NCBI RefSeq assembly: GCF_900078305.2 | Contig: NZ_LT546024.1 | Coordinates: 1 to 64,000 of the forward strand | Length of the DNA: 64,000 nt | Direction: 5' to 3' | Source of the DNA: Corynebacterium bouchesdurhonense | GTDB lineage: Bacteria > Actinomycetota > Actinomycetes > Mycobacteriales > Mycobacteriaceae | In this document: positions 45,159-55,277 of the stretch, piece after piece | How the letters are laid out: each line of letters begins with the position of its first letter | Numbering within the stretch: position 1 is the first letter of the stretch | Notes under the pieces: generated by a model | Seen by the model: the letters and a program-made list of their open reading frames with translations, nothing else | Told to the model about the DNA's origin: nothing | Databases searched by the model: none | Made by a program: the position numbers and the translations under genes

Positions 45159-45198
45159 CGATACCGAACATTATAACCAAGAACCGGAGGGGGGACAA
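45159..45198 (-). promoter_or_regulatory. Strong sigma-A promoter of HNH copy 1
   Basis: Minus-strand TTGTCC (45198-45193), a 17-bp spacer, and a perfect TATAAT (45175-45170) are followed by GT-TCG-GTATCG (to 45159). The same TATAATGT-NNN-GTATCG block precedes HNH copy 2. Confidence 0.8.
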
Positions 45199-45234
45199 GG
45201 GGTTTTGCGAACTTTATCGAAAGTTTTTTCGCTG

Positions 45235-45282
45235 ACCTAAATCGCTATCCACCTAAATCGCTATCCACCTAAATCGCTATCC
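45235..45282. repeat. Three perfect 16-bp tandem repeats over the ispD stop
   Basis: ACCTAAATCGCTATCC occurs three times without interruption (45235-45250, 45251-45266, 45267-45282). On the minus strand the copies encode the last residues DSDLGG and the stop of IspD, and then continue into non-coding DNA. The unit is not a multiple of three. Confidence 0.95.
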
Positions 45283-45962
45283 AGCAGCGCCTCGGCCAGC
45301 AGCAGGTCCACCGGCGTGGTGATCTTGAAGGCCCAAGGATCGCCGTCCACCGTGCGCACCGGCACGCCGAACCACTCCATGAGGGAGGCGTCGTCGGTGG
45401 CGGCGAAGCCCTGGGGCGAGGCGAAGTAGGCCTCGTTGGCGGCGCGCAGTGTGCGCAGGTCGAAGCCCTGGGGCGTCTGAACGGCGCGAAGCCGGGAGCG
45501 GTCGGGCGTAGAGCGCACGGCCGTGCCCTCGACGACCTTCACGGTGTCGGTGACGGGCACCACGGGCACCACGGCGGGCGCACCCGCCTCCACGGCCTGC
45601 ACCACCCTGGCGATCATGGCGGGTGGGGTCAGTGCACGGGCGGCGTCGTGGATCACTACGGTTGCGTCGACAAGCGAAATGCCCCGAAGCGCGCTCCAGA
45701 TGGAATCCGCGCGCTCCGCGCCGCCGTGGGCGACGCTGACGCTGAAGCCGGCGAGCTGCTCGCGCGCGAGCGGCTCCGTATCGGGGCTGACCACGACCAC
45801 AATCCGGTCGATGCCCGCCTCCCCCATCGCGCGCACGGACCGCGCGATAAGGCTCTCCCCCCGCAGCTCAACGAAGGCCTTGGGCACGCCGGCGCCGAGC
45901 CGCGTCCCCTTCCCCGCGGCGGCGATGACGGCGATGACCGGCCTACTCGTCGTCCTCGTCAT
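45261..45962 (-). CDS. ispD: MEP cytidylyltransferase IspD
   Basis: The 233-residue enzyme joins CTP to methylerythritol phosphate. Motifs are the glycine-rich loop [18 protein letters not shown] (about 13), [14 protein letters not shown] (about 79), VIHDAARAL (about 103) and VQTPQGFDL (about 160). The ATG lies 20 bp inside the end of carD, so translation is coupled. The C-terminal DSDLGG and stop lie in a 16-bp tandem repeat, and a dispersed motif copy at 45664 encodes SLVDAT. Confidence 0.95.
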   Translation of the reverse strand: MTRTTSRPVIAVIAAAGKGTRLGAGVPKAFVELRGESLIARSVRAMGEAGIDRIVVVVSPDTEPLAREQLAGFSVSVAHGGAERADSIWSALRGISLVDATVVIHDAARALTPPAMIARVVQAVEAGAPAVVPVVPVTDTVKVVEGTAVRSTPDRSRLRAVQTPQGFDLRTLRAANEAYFASPQGFAATDDASLMEWFGVPVRTVDGDPWAFKITTPVDLLLAEALLDSDLGG

Positions 45963-46527
45963 CGAAGCTCAGATCGTCCATGTCCAGGTCGTCGTCGATC
46001 TCCTGGGCCGGGTCGTCGCTCACGCCGGCCTTGATCTGCTCCTCGATGATCTCCTGGATGCGGGACTCCATCTCCCCGACCTTCTTCTCGTCCACCGGCT
46101 CAGCCAGCGCGAGCTCGCCGACGAGGATTTGGCGGGCCTTGCCCAGCATGCGCTTCTCACCCGCGGACAGCCCCTTGCCCTGGTCCCGGCGCCACAGGTC
46201 GCGCACCACCTCGGCGACCTTGTTGATGTCGCCCGACGCGAGGCGCTCCTGGTTCGCCTTGTAGCGCCTGGACCAGTTGCCAGCCTCCTCCACGTCGGTC
46301 TCGCGCAGGACGGAGAAGACTTTCTGCAGGCCCTCCTCGTTCACCACGTCTCGCACGCCCACCAGCTCGGTGTTCTTGATGGGCACCCGGACCTCAAGGT
46401 CGGACTGCAGGATCTGCAGCACCAAGTAGTCGAGCTTCTCCCCGCCGATCTCGCGCTGCTCGATGTCCGCGATCCGCGCCGCGCCGTGGTGCGGGTACAC
46501 AACCACTTCTCCGACCTTGAACTCCAT
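45943..46527 (-). CDS. carD: CarD-type RNA polymerase-binding regulator
   Basis: The 194-residue protein has an N-terminal RNAP-interacting domain ([19 protein letters not shown]) and a helical DNA-binding domain with the wedge Trp in [12 protein letters not shown] (about 85). CarD stabilises open complexes, mainly at rRNA promoters. The C-terminus has an acidic tail ([17 protein letters not shown]), longer than the M. tuberculosis version. AAGGAG is 9 nt upstream of the ATG. Confidence 0.95.
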   Translation of the reverse strand: MEFKVGEVVVYPHHGAARIADIEQREIGGEKLDYLVLQILQSDLEVRVPIKNTELVGVRDVVNEEGLQKVFSVLRETDVEEAGNWSRRYKANQERLASGDINKVAEVVRDLWRRDQGKGLSAGEKRMLGKARQILVGELALAEPVDEKKVGEMESRIQEIIEEQIKAGVSDDPAQEIDDDLDMDDLSFDDEDDE

Positions 46528-46703
46528 TTACGACTCTCCTTGACAGTTCCCGGGAATCAACCACAACAGGGTACAGTGCATTGCTTGCCGACGGCCCCGT
46601 TGCCGACCACTCCAAAAGTTTACCCCTCCCCAAACTGGGAAATGTGCGCCAGCTGCGACTAAGGTGTGATGGAGATATTCGCTCGATTGATGGAGGACCC
46701 CTC

Positions 46704-47231
46704 GTGAAGTCCCTGAAGCCGGTTGCCGCACTGTCCGTCGCCTCCGCACTGGCCCTTACCGGCTGCTCCGCCGGCCAGATCACCCAGACCTCCTCCCAGG
46801 TTGCGGCCGTGGACGGTGCCACCGGGTTCACCGAGAACCGCGAGCTGTCGGTGCAGGACGTCACCGTGGTGCTGGACGAGAACGGCCAGGCGGCGCTCAA
46901 GTTCGTGGCCACCAACCAGGACCGCACCGAGGCCGAGCACCAGCTCGTCTCCGCCGAGGTGGACGGCGCGAAGGTGAACCTGGGCAGCGCCAAGACCATC
47001 GGCTACAACTGCAACCTGGTCGCCGACTCGCAGGACGGCCTGGACCGAATCCCCGAGGCCAAGGACGCCTGCATCCAGTACGTGCCCAACTCCGTGCAGA
47101 ACAAGGACTTCGCCTACGGCGGCAACGTGCCGGTGAAGTTCAACTTCGACGCGGGCTCCATCGAGGTCACCGCCACCGTCTCTGCCCCCGGGGTGCCGTC
47201 CGGCGAGCGCGAGATGGACTTCACCCGCTAG
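46704..47231 (+). CDS. lpqE: LpqE-like lipoprotein
   Basis: The 175-residue protein has a lipobox LTGC (Cys21). The mature part is strand-rich with a cysteine pair (YNCNLV and DACIQYV), probably a disulfide. M. tuberculosis has lpqE at this exact place before radA, and the GATGFTENRELSVQDVTV stretch near 38 agrees with such proteins. Function is unknown. GTG 46704 has GGAGGA 7 nt upstream. The last five codons and stop are duplicated downstream. Confidence 0.8.
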   Translation: MKSLKPVAALSVASALALTGCSAGQITQTSSQVAAVDGATGFTENRELSVQDVTVVLDENGQAALKFVATNQDRTEAEHQLVSAEVDGAKVNLGSAKTIGYNCNLVADSQDGLDRIPEAKDACIQYVPNSVQNKDFAYGGNVPVKFNFDAGSIEVTATVSAPGVPSGEREMDFTR

Positions 47232-47244
47232 ACTTCACCCGCTA
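47217..47244 (+). repeat. 14-bp tandem duplication at the lpqE stop
   Basis: GACTTCACCCGCTA occurs at 47217-47230 and 47231-47244. The first copy encodes DFTR and the lpqE stop; the second is untranslated and ends 1 bp before the radA TTG start. Confidence 0.9.
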
Positions 47245-47245
47245 A

Positions 47246-48583
47246 TTGGCCAAGAAACCGCGGGTGGTGCACACCTGCACCGAGTGCGGGTACACCTCGC
47301 CGAAGTGGCTCGGCCGCTGCCCTGAGTGCGGCTCGTGGGGGACGCTGCAGGAGGAGGCGCCCGCCGCAACCCCGGTCACGCTCACGCCGAACGCGCCCGC
47401 GCGGCCCATCACCGCCGTGGACGCGGCGGCCACAAACGCCATGAAGTCGGGCATCGGGGAGCTCGACCGCGTGCTCGGCTCCGGCGTGGTGCCGGGCTCC
47501 GTAGTGCTCATGGCCGGCGAACCCGGCGTGGGCAAGTCCACCCTCCTCCTCGAGGTGGCCTCCAAGTGGGCCGACACGCGCACGGCCCTCTACGTCACCG
47601 CCGAGGAATCCGCCGGCCAGGTCCGCGCCCGCGCCGAGCGCACCGGCGCGCTGAAGGAGAACCTGTACCTGGCCTCCGAGCCCAACCTGGACGTGGTCTT
47701 CGGCCACGTGGACCAGGTGAAGCCATCCCTGCTGATCGTTGACTCGGTGCAGACCATGCACGCCGCCGGGGTGGAGGGCGTGGCCGGGGGCGTGGCGCAG
47801 TCGCGCGCCGTAACCGCCGCGCTGACCTCGCTTGCCAAGACCACTAACCTGCCCGTGCTGCTGGTGGGCCACGTGACCAAGGACGGCAACGTTGCCGGCC
47901 CCCGCGTGCTTGAGCACCTGGTTGACGTGGTGCTGAACTTCGAGGGCGACAGGCAGTCCCAGCTGCGCATGCTGCGCGGCATCAAGAACCGCTTCGGCGC
48001 CACCGACGAGGTGGGCTGCTTCGAGCAGACCGCGGACGGCATCCGCGAGGTGCCGGACCCCTCCGGCCTCTTCCTCAGCCACCGCGGCTCCACCCCCGAC
48101 GGCTCCGCGGTGACCGTGGCCATGGACGGCGTGCGTCCCATGCTGGCCGAGGTGCAGGCGCTGACGGTGGACCCGGTGAACAAAAGTCCCCGACGCGTGG
48201 TCACCGGCCTGGACGGCAACCGCGTGCCCATGGTGCTGGCGGTGCTGCAGGCGCGCTGCGGCGAGCGCACCAACGACAAGGACGCGTACGTGGCCGCCGT
48301 CGGCGGGGGGCGCATCACCGAGACGGCGACCGACCTGGCCGTGGCCCTGGCCACCTGGTCCTCCCTCCACGAGCGCCCCCTCCCGCCGAAAACGGTGGTG
48401 ATCGGCGAGGTGGGCCTGGCCGGCGAGCTGCGCCGCGTGCCCAACCTGGGCCGCCGGCTGCAGGAGGCCGCGCGCCTGGGTTACACGCGCGCCATCGTGC
48501 CCACGGGCGATGACCTGCGCGTCGAGGGCATGCGGATCCAGCGCGTGGCCACGCTCAGCGAGACGATAGGGTTGCTCGCGTGA
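47246..48583 (+). CDS. radA: DNA repair protein RadA
   Basis: The 445-residue RecA-like branch-migration ATPase has an N-terminal zinc finger (CTECGYTSPKWLGRCPECG, about 11-29), Walker A GEPGVGKST (about 91), the RadA-specific KNRFG motif (about 247) and a Lon-protease-like C-terminal domain. It processes recombination intermediates. TTG 47246 is chosen because the zinc finger must be included and no ATG is available; GTG 47264 is possible. No Shine-Dalgarno sequence is seen. disA overlaps its stop (GTGA). Confidence 0.93.
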   Translation: MAKKPRVVHTCTECGYTSPKWLGRCPECGSWGTLQEEAPAATPVTLTPNAPARPITAVDAAATNAMKSGIGELDRVLGSGVVPGSVVLMAGEPGVGKSTLLLEVASKWADTRTALYVTAEESAGQVRARAERTGALKENLYLASEPNLDVVFGHVDQVKPSLLIVDSVQTMHAAGVEGVAGGVAQSRAVTAALTSLAKTTNLPVLLVGHVTKDGNVAGPRVLEHLVDVVLNFEGDRQSQLRMLRGIKNRFGATDEVGCFEQTADGIREVPDPSGLFLSHRGSTPDGSAVTVAMDGVRPMLAEVQALTVDPVNKSPRRVVTGLDGNRVPMVLAVLQARCGERTNDKDAYVAAVGGGRITETATDLAVALATWSSLHERPLPPKTVVIGEVGLAGELRRVPNLGRRLQEAARLGYTRAIVPTGDDLRVEGMRIQRVATLSETIGLLA

Positions 48584-49617
48584 GTATGCGCGACATCCTC
48601 GAACAGCTCAGCCCCGGCACGCCGCTCCGCGACGGCCTGGAGCGCATCCAGCGCGGCCGCGGCGGAGGCTTGATCGTCATCGGGGACGGGCCCGAGGTGA
48701 GCGAGCTTTGCGACGGCGGGCTCAGCTTCGACGTCCCCTTCTCCCCCACGATGCTCCGGGAACTGTCAAAGATGGACGGCGCCGTGGTCTTGAGCGACGA
48801 CGCAACCCGCATCACCCGCGCCAACGTGCAGCTGGTGCCCTCCCCGCGCTTCCCCACCGTGGAATCCGGCACGCGCCACCGCGCCGCCGAGCGCACCGCC
48901 CTGCAGACGGGCGTGCCGGTAGTGAGCGTCTCCGCCTCCATGAACACGCTGACCCTCTACGCCGAGGGCGAGCGCCACCGCTTGGAGGAACCGGCCGTGC
49001 TGATGAGCAGGGCCAACCAGGCCCTGTCCACCGTTGAGCGCTACCGCCAGCGCCTCGACCTAGCCAACCAGCGCCTCTTCGTGGCCGAGATGAACGACTA
49101 CGCCACCGTGGGCGACGTGGTCAACGTGCTGCAGCGCCAGATGATGCTCGAGCGCGCAGCGAAGGACCTGGACCTGACCATCGTGGAGCTGGGTACCGAG
49201 GCGCGCCAGCTGATGCTGCAGCTCAGCGAGCTGGAGGGCAGCAACGCCACCAACATCGAGATGCTGGTGCGGGACTACCTCACCGCCTCCGCCGCGCCGA
49301 CGGACGCCCAGGTGGAAGACGCCCTCGCCGCCCTCGAGGCCCTGCCCGACCCGGAGCTGCTCAACACCGCGGCGCTGGCGCGCCAGCTGGGGCTGCCGGC
49401 GTCGGAGGAGAACCTCATGCAGTCCCTCACGCCGCGCGGCTACCGGGCGCTGTCGCGGGTGCCGCGCGTGCAGAAGTTCCTCATGGACCACATTGTCAAC
49501 GCCTTCGGCGAGCTGCCGGCCATCCTCGCCGCCACCCCGGAGCAGCTGGCGGAGGCGGACCACGTCTCCGCGCTATGGGCCCGCCACATCAGCGAGGGCC
49601 TGCGCCGGCTCAGCTAG
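48580..49617 (+). CDS. disA: Diadenylate cyclase / DNA integrity scanner DisA
   Basis: The 345-residue enzyme makes c-di-AMP from two ATP. The DAC domain has the active-site motifs KMDGAVVL (DGA, about 65) and SGTRHRAAER (RHR, about 98). A helical spine and a C-terminal HhH DNA-binding domain (TPRGYRALSRVPRVQKFLMDHIV) follow. The radA-disA pairing is standard in actinobacteria and Bacillus and links the signal to DNA repair. GTG 48580 overlaps the radA stop; an ATG lies two codons further. Confidence 0.96.
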   Translation: MSMRDILEQLSPGTPLRDGLERIQRGRGGGLIVIGDGPEVSELCDGGLSFDVPFSPTMLRELSKMDGAVVLSDDATRITRANVQLVPSPRFPTVESGTRHRAAERTALQTGVPVVSVSASMNTLTLYAEGERHRLEEPAVLMSRANQALSTVERYRQRLDLANQRLFVAEMNDYATVGDVVNVLQRQMMLERAAKDLDLTIVELGTEARQLMLQLSELEGSNATNIEMLVRDYLTASAAPTDAQVEDALAALEALPDPELLNTAALARQLGLPASEENLMQSLTPRGYRALSRVPRVQKFLMDHIVNAFGELPAILAATPEQLAEADHVSALWARHISEGLRRLS

Positions 49618-50305
49618 TCAGGTTGAACGGCGCCGGGTCGGAGGCGTTGTCCCCGATCACGGCGTGCAGGTAGTAGGCCCCCGCCGGCACCTGCTGGCGG
49701 TTCGCGCACTGGCCCGGCTGCGAGGAGGTGACGGACCACACCGCCTTGAACGCCTGCTCGGAGCCCGCCGGGAACACCTGCCGCCCAGTGACGATGGACG
49801 GGTAGCAATCCGTGTCCGCCCACACCCGCTTGTTGGTGGCCATCTCGTACACCTCGAAGCGCACCTGGCCGTCCTTCAAGTCCAGCTCGCAGTCCGCGTC
49901 GGTGGGGTTGGAGACGTTCATGAAGAACTCCGGCTGGCTGTTTACCGCGAAGGACGGCTGCGGCGGGACCGCTTCGATGCGCAAGTCCGAAAGCGCGCAG
50001 CTGCCCTTCTTCTCGGCGGCTACGGTCGCGGTGGTGGACGTGGTCGCGGTGCTGGACGCGGTCGCGGTGCTTGTTTCCGTGCTTGTTTCCGTGGTGGGCT
50101 CGGAGACGGTCGGCTCCGTGACCAGCTCGCTCGTCTCCTCGGTTGAGGCGGTGGAGGAGGACTCGTTCGAGCCGTCGCCGCCACCGGACTTGGCCATGGC
50201 GCTCAAACCCCAAATCACCAGCGAGGCCACCACCAAGAGGATGACCAGCGCCGCGACGCGGCGGCGCATGTAGATCTCTTCCGGAAGGGGTCGCTGGTTG
50301 GTCAT
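49610..50305 (-). CDS. Membrane-anchored protein with Ser/Thr-rich stalk (Rv3587c-like)
   Basis: The 231-residue protein has a short cytosolic end with RRR, one membrane helix (about 16-38), a stalk of about 60 residues rich in Ser, Thr and Glu, and an extracellular strand-rich domain with cysteines in SCALSDL, ADCELDL, DTDCYPS and QCANRQ. The same gene position in M. tuberculosis is Rv3587c. The stalk contains short direct repeats (TETS) that come from 12-bp DNA repeats. Function is unknown. It overlaps disA by 8 bp. Confidence 0.75.
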   Translation of the reverse strand: MTNQRPLPEEIYMRRRVAALVILLVVASLVIWGLSAMAKSGGGDGSNESSSTASTEETSELVTEPTVSEPTTETSTETSTATASSTATTSTTATVAAEKKGSCALSDLRIEAVPPQPSFAVNSQPEFFMNVSNPTDADCELDLKDGQVRFEVYEMATNKRVWADTDCYPSIVTGRQVFPAGSEQAFKAVWSVTSSQPGQCANRQQVPAGAYYLHAVIGDNASDPAPFNLTS

Positions 50306-50314
50306 GCCCCCACT

Positions 50315-50899
50315 TTAGTCAGCGAAGCGCTCCCAAACGGTCTCGACGCGGCCCCCATCCAGGCGGTAGCGGGCCGCCACCACCCCGGCGCCGCGCTCCG
50401 CGATGGCGGGGACGCGTCCGATGAGCTGCTCGGCGGTGATGCGCGCGTGCGCCTCCTCCACGCCCGCCCGGTCCTGGTCGCCGGCCTCGATCACCGACGG
50501 CCCGATCTTCTCCACGAAGACGCGGGAGAGACCACCCGGCACCTCGCCCGAGCGCACGGCCCCGATGGCGGCGCCGATCGCCCCACAGGACTCGTGGGAC
50601 ATCACAACCACCAGCGGCACGCCGAGGGCGCTCACCGCGAAGTCCACGGAGGCCACCACCGCGTCGTCCACGCAGCCCCCGGCGGTGCGGATGGTGAAGA
50701 TGTCGCCGAAGCCTGCGTCGAAAAGCAGCTCCACCGGCACCCGCGAATCGCTGCACGCGATCACCGCCGCGCGCGGGTGCTGCCCGCCTACGAGCTCGTC
50801 GAGACGCGCGCGGTCGCGGTGGGGGCCGGCCGCGGCGCCGGAGGCGAATCGTTCGTTGCCGGCGCGCAGCTCGGCCCAGACATCTCTCCCTGTGTGCAT
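50315..50899 (-). CDS. Beta-type carbonic anhydrase
   Basis: The 194-residue enzyme has the zinc ligands Cys in ACSDSRVPVELLF (about 49) and His/Cys in VMSHESCGAIGAA (about 104-107), with the Asp-Arg pair after the first Cys. It converts CO2 and bicarbonate. ATG 50899 is chosen because CACAAT lies 7 nt upstream; an in-frame ATG at 50920 would run into the promoter of mutY. M. tuberculosis has canB at this place. A dispersed motif at 50715 encodes ELLFDAG. Confidence 0.9.
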   Translation of the reverse strand: MHTGRDVWAELRAGNERFASGAAAGPHRDRARLDELVGGQHPRAAVIACSDSRVPVELLFDAGFGDIFTIRTAGGCVDDAVVASVDFAVSALGVPLVVVMSHESCGAIGAAIGAVRSGEVPGGLSRVFVEKIGPSVIEAGDQDRAGVEEAHARITAEQLIGRVPAIAERGAGVVAARYRLDGGRVETVWERFAD

Positions 50900-50921
50900 G
50901 GCAACTATTGTGGCACTCATT
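50900..50921. promoter_or_regulatory. Divergent promoter carbonic anhydrase/mutY
   Basis: Minus-strand CACAAT (50912-50907) stands 7 nt before the carbonic anhydrase ATG. Plus-strand TATTGT (50906-50911) lies 10 nt before GTG 50922 of mutY. The two elements overlap almost fully. Confidence 0.4.
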
Positions 50922-51767
50922 GTGATCGACGCACGCGAAATTGTGGCCTGGTACCGCGCGAACGCCCGCGACCTGCCGTGGCGCGCCCCGGGCGTGACGC
51001 CGTGGGGCGTGCTGCTCAGCGAGGTGATGAGCCACCAGACGCAGGTCGAGCGCGTCGCGCCCGTCTGGCGGGAGTGGATCGAACGCTGGCCCACGCCGGA
51101 GGCGTTCGCGGCGGCGGGCACGGACGAGATCCTCAGGGCGTGGGGCTCGCTGGGCTACCCGAGGCGCGCGCTGCGGTTGAAGGAGTGCGCCCAGGTGATC
51201 GTCGACAAGCATGCGGGCGAAGTGCCCAGCGAGGTCGAGCAACTGCTCGCGCTACCCGGCATCGGCGAGTACACGGCGCGGGCGGTCGCGTGCTTCGCGT
51301 ACGGGCGCAACGTGGCGGTGGTGGACACCAACGTGCGCCGCGTCTACGCCCGCGCCGAGCTGGGCGAGGAGAACTTGAAACCCCGCAAGTCGGAGATCGC
51401 CGCCGTGGCCGGGATCCTGCCCGAGCGCGACGGCCCGGTGTTCTCCGAGGGGCTGATTGAGCTGGGCGCGCTGGTGTGCCGCACCACCCCGCTGTGCGAT
51501 CGGTGCCCCGTCACCGACTGCGCCTGGCGCGAGCGCGGCTACCCCAAAACCTTCGAGCGGGCGCCCGCACAGAAGTTCGCGGGCACCGACCGGCAGGTGC
51601 GCGGCAAAATCATGCGCGTGGTGCGCGAAGCGAAAGCGCCGGTGCCGCAGCGCGACATCGACGCAGTCTGGGCCGATGAAGCCCAGCGCTCCCGTGCGTT
51701 ATGGAGCTTGCTTGCCGACGGCCTCCTCGAGCAAACGCCCGCCGGCTACTTCCACCTGCCCCGGTAG
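50922..51767 (+). CDS. mutY: A/G-specific adenine glycosylase MutY
   Basis: The 281-residue glycosylase removes A opposite 8-oxoG. It has the N-terminal YRANARDLPWR motif, LLSEVMSHQTQVERV, the HhH LPGIGEYTARAV (about 106) followed by VVDTNVRRV with the catalytic Asp. The Fe-S cysteines are C-X5-C-X2-C-X4-C (about 180-194), shorter than the usual C-X6-C-X2-C-X5-C. A short C-terminal domain recognises 8-oxoG. The start is uncertain: GTG 50922 gives a family-like N-terminus; ATG 50898 would overlap the start codon of the divergent gene. Confidence 0.88.
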   Translation: MIDAREIVAWYRANARDLPWRAPGVTPWGVLLSEVMSHQTQVERVAPVWREWIERWPTPEAFAAAGTDEILRAWGSLGYPRRALRLKECAQVIVDKHAGEVPSEVEQLLALPGIGEYTARAVACFAYGRNVAVVDTNVRRVYARAELGEENLKPRKSEIAAVAGILPERDGPVFSEGLIELGALVCRTTPLCDRCPVTDCAWRERGYPKTFERAPAQKFAGTDRQVRGKIMRVVREAKAPVPQRDIDAVWADEAQRSRALWSLLADGLLEQTPAGYFHLPR

Positions 51768-51916
51768 GACATCCCGCCGGGGAGGTTCACCCACACCCCG
51801 CCGCGGGAGTTGAAGGTGACCGGCCCAACCTTGGTGGACACGGACGCGCCGGTGCCCGTCTGATTGATCCAGACGTTCTTGGACACCTTGTGCTTCTTCC
51901 GGTACTGGATACCCAC
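51746..51916 (-). CDS. DUF4236-type small protein
   Basis: This 56-residue frame starts at GTG 51916, 3 bp after the clpC stop, and ends at TAG 51748-51746. The sequence begins VGIQYRKKHKVSKNVWINQT and continues with TGASVSTKVGPVTFNSRGG and ends NLPGGMSYRGRWK. This is the DUF4236 pattern: basic start, N-x-(S/T) strand, G-x-S-V-S, R-G, and PG-x-(G)-x-S-Y-R. Function is unknown. It overlaps the 3' end of mutY by 22 bp on the other strand. Confidence 0.7.
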   Translation of the reverse strand: MGIQYRKKHKVSKNVWINQTGTGASVSTKVGPVTFNSRGGVWVNLPGGMSYRGRWK

Positions 51917-51919
51917 GGC

Positions 51920-54481
<2,562 letters not shown>

Positions 54482-54564
54482 GTGGCAGACCCCTTTGCAT
54501 GGTTCGTTAAACGAGTTGTCCCCCACCATAACGCGCGGGTCCCACACGACTTCCCGCCTTTTTG

Positions 54565-54592
54565 GGGCTTTGCTTGCCGACGCCCCCTTTTA
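54565..54592. repeat. Hairpin with a variant of the dispersed motif, clpC-pyrR gap
   Basis: GGGGC (54565-54569) pairs with GCCCC (54583-54587), then TTTT. The loop holds GCTTGCCGAC, a one-base variant of the dispersed motif. It looks like a terminator, yet it lies between divergent genes where none is expected. An exact motif copy in opposite orientation follows at 54628-54639. Confidence 0.5.
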
Positions 54593-54690
54593 CCTGCTCA
54601 AGCCCGGTGTTTGCTGGTAGCGAACGGGCGTCGAAAAGCGAAAATGCCCCGCTTTGTGCTACTCTCCCTCCCAGCCCGAAAGGGCGCCAC

Positions 54691-54738
54691 AACAGATCCT
54701 TTAAGGACCGCGCGCTGACGCGGAGAAGGAGCAGAATA
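54691..54738 (+). promoter_or_regulatory. pyr leader, possible PyrR RNA site
   Basis: ACAGATCCTTTAAGGACCG is followed by a CCGCG/CGCGG hairpin (54708-54712 with 54719-54723) that abuts the GAAGGAG ribosome-binding site of pyrR. In mycobacteria PyrR is known to act on the mRNA near the ribosome-binding site. A role as PyrR target is inferred from this position and shape. Confidence 0.4.
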
Positions 54739-55272
54739 ATGAGCGAACTCATGGACGCTGCGGACATCAACCGCACGCTCGACCGCATTTCGCACCAGAT
54801 CATTGAGAAGACCGCGGACGCTGACCGCGTTGTCCTCCTGGGAATCCCCTCCGGCGGCGTTCCCCTGGCGAAGCGCCTCGCCGCCAAGATCGAGCAGTAC
54901 GGGGGAAAGACGATTCCCTCCGGCTCTCTTGATACCACGCTTTACCGCGATGACTTGCGCGGACGCCCGCACCGCGCGCTGCAGCCCACCTCCATCCCCG
55001 ACGAGGGGATCGACGGCGCCACCGTTGTGCTGGTGGACGACGTACTGTACTCCGGCCGCACCATCCGCGCCGCGCTCGACAGCCTGCGCGACCTGGGCCG
55101 CCCCGCGCGCATCCAGCTGGCGGTCCTGGTGGACCGCGGCCACCGCGAGCTGCCCATTCGGGCGGACTACGTGGGCAAGAACCTGCCCACCTCCACCGAA
55201 GAAAAGGTCACTGTCCTGCTGGAAGAGATCGACGGCAGCGACTCGGTCATCCTCACCCGAAAGGAAGCGTAA
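54739..55272 (+). CDS. pyrR: Pyr operon regulator / uracil phosphoribosyltransferase PyrR
   Basis: The 177-residue protein is a PRTase fold with PRPP loop [18 protein letters not shown] (about 96) and the N-terminal [13 protein letters not shown]. The [19 protein letters not shown] segment is the PyrR hallmark for RNA binding. It regulates pyr genes in response to UMP. AAGGAG precedes the ATG. pyrB begins 5 bp after its stop. Confidence 0.95.
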   Translation: MSELMDAADINRTLDRISHQIIEKTADADRVVLLGIPSGGVPLAKRLAAKIEQYGGKTIPSGSLDTTLYRDDLRGRPHRALQPTSIPDEGIDGATVVLVDDVLYSGRTIRAALDSLRDLGRPARIQLAVLVDRGHRELPIRADYVGKNLPTSTEEKVTVLLEEIDGSDSVILTRKEA

Positions 55273-55277
55273 GAAGC

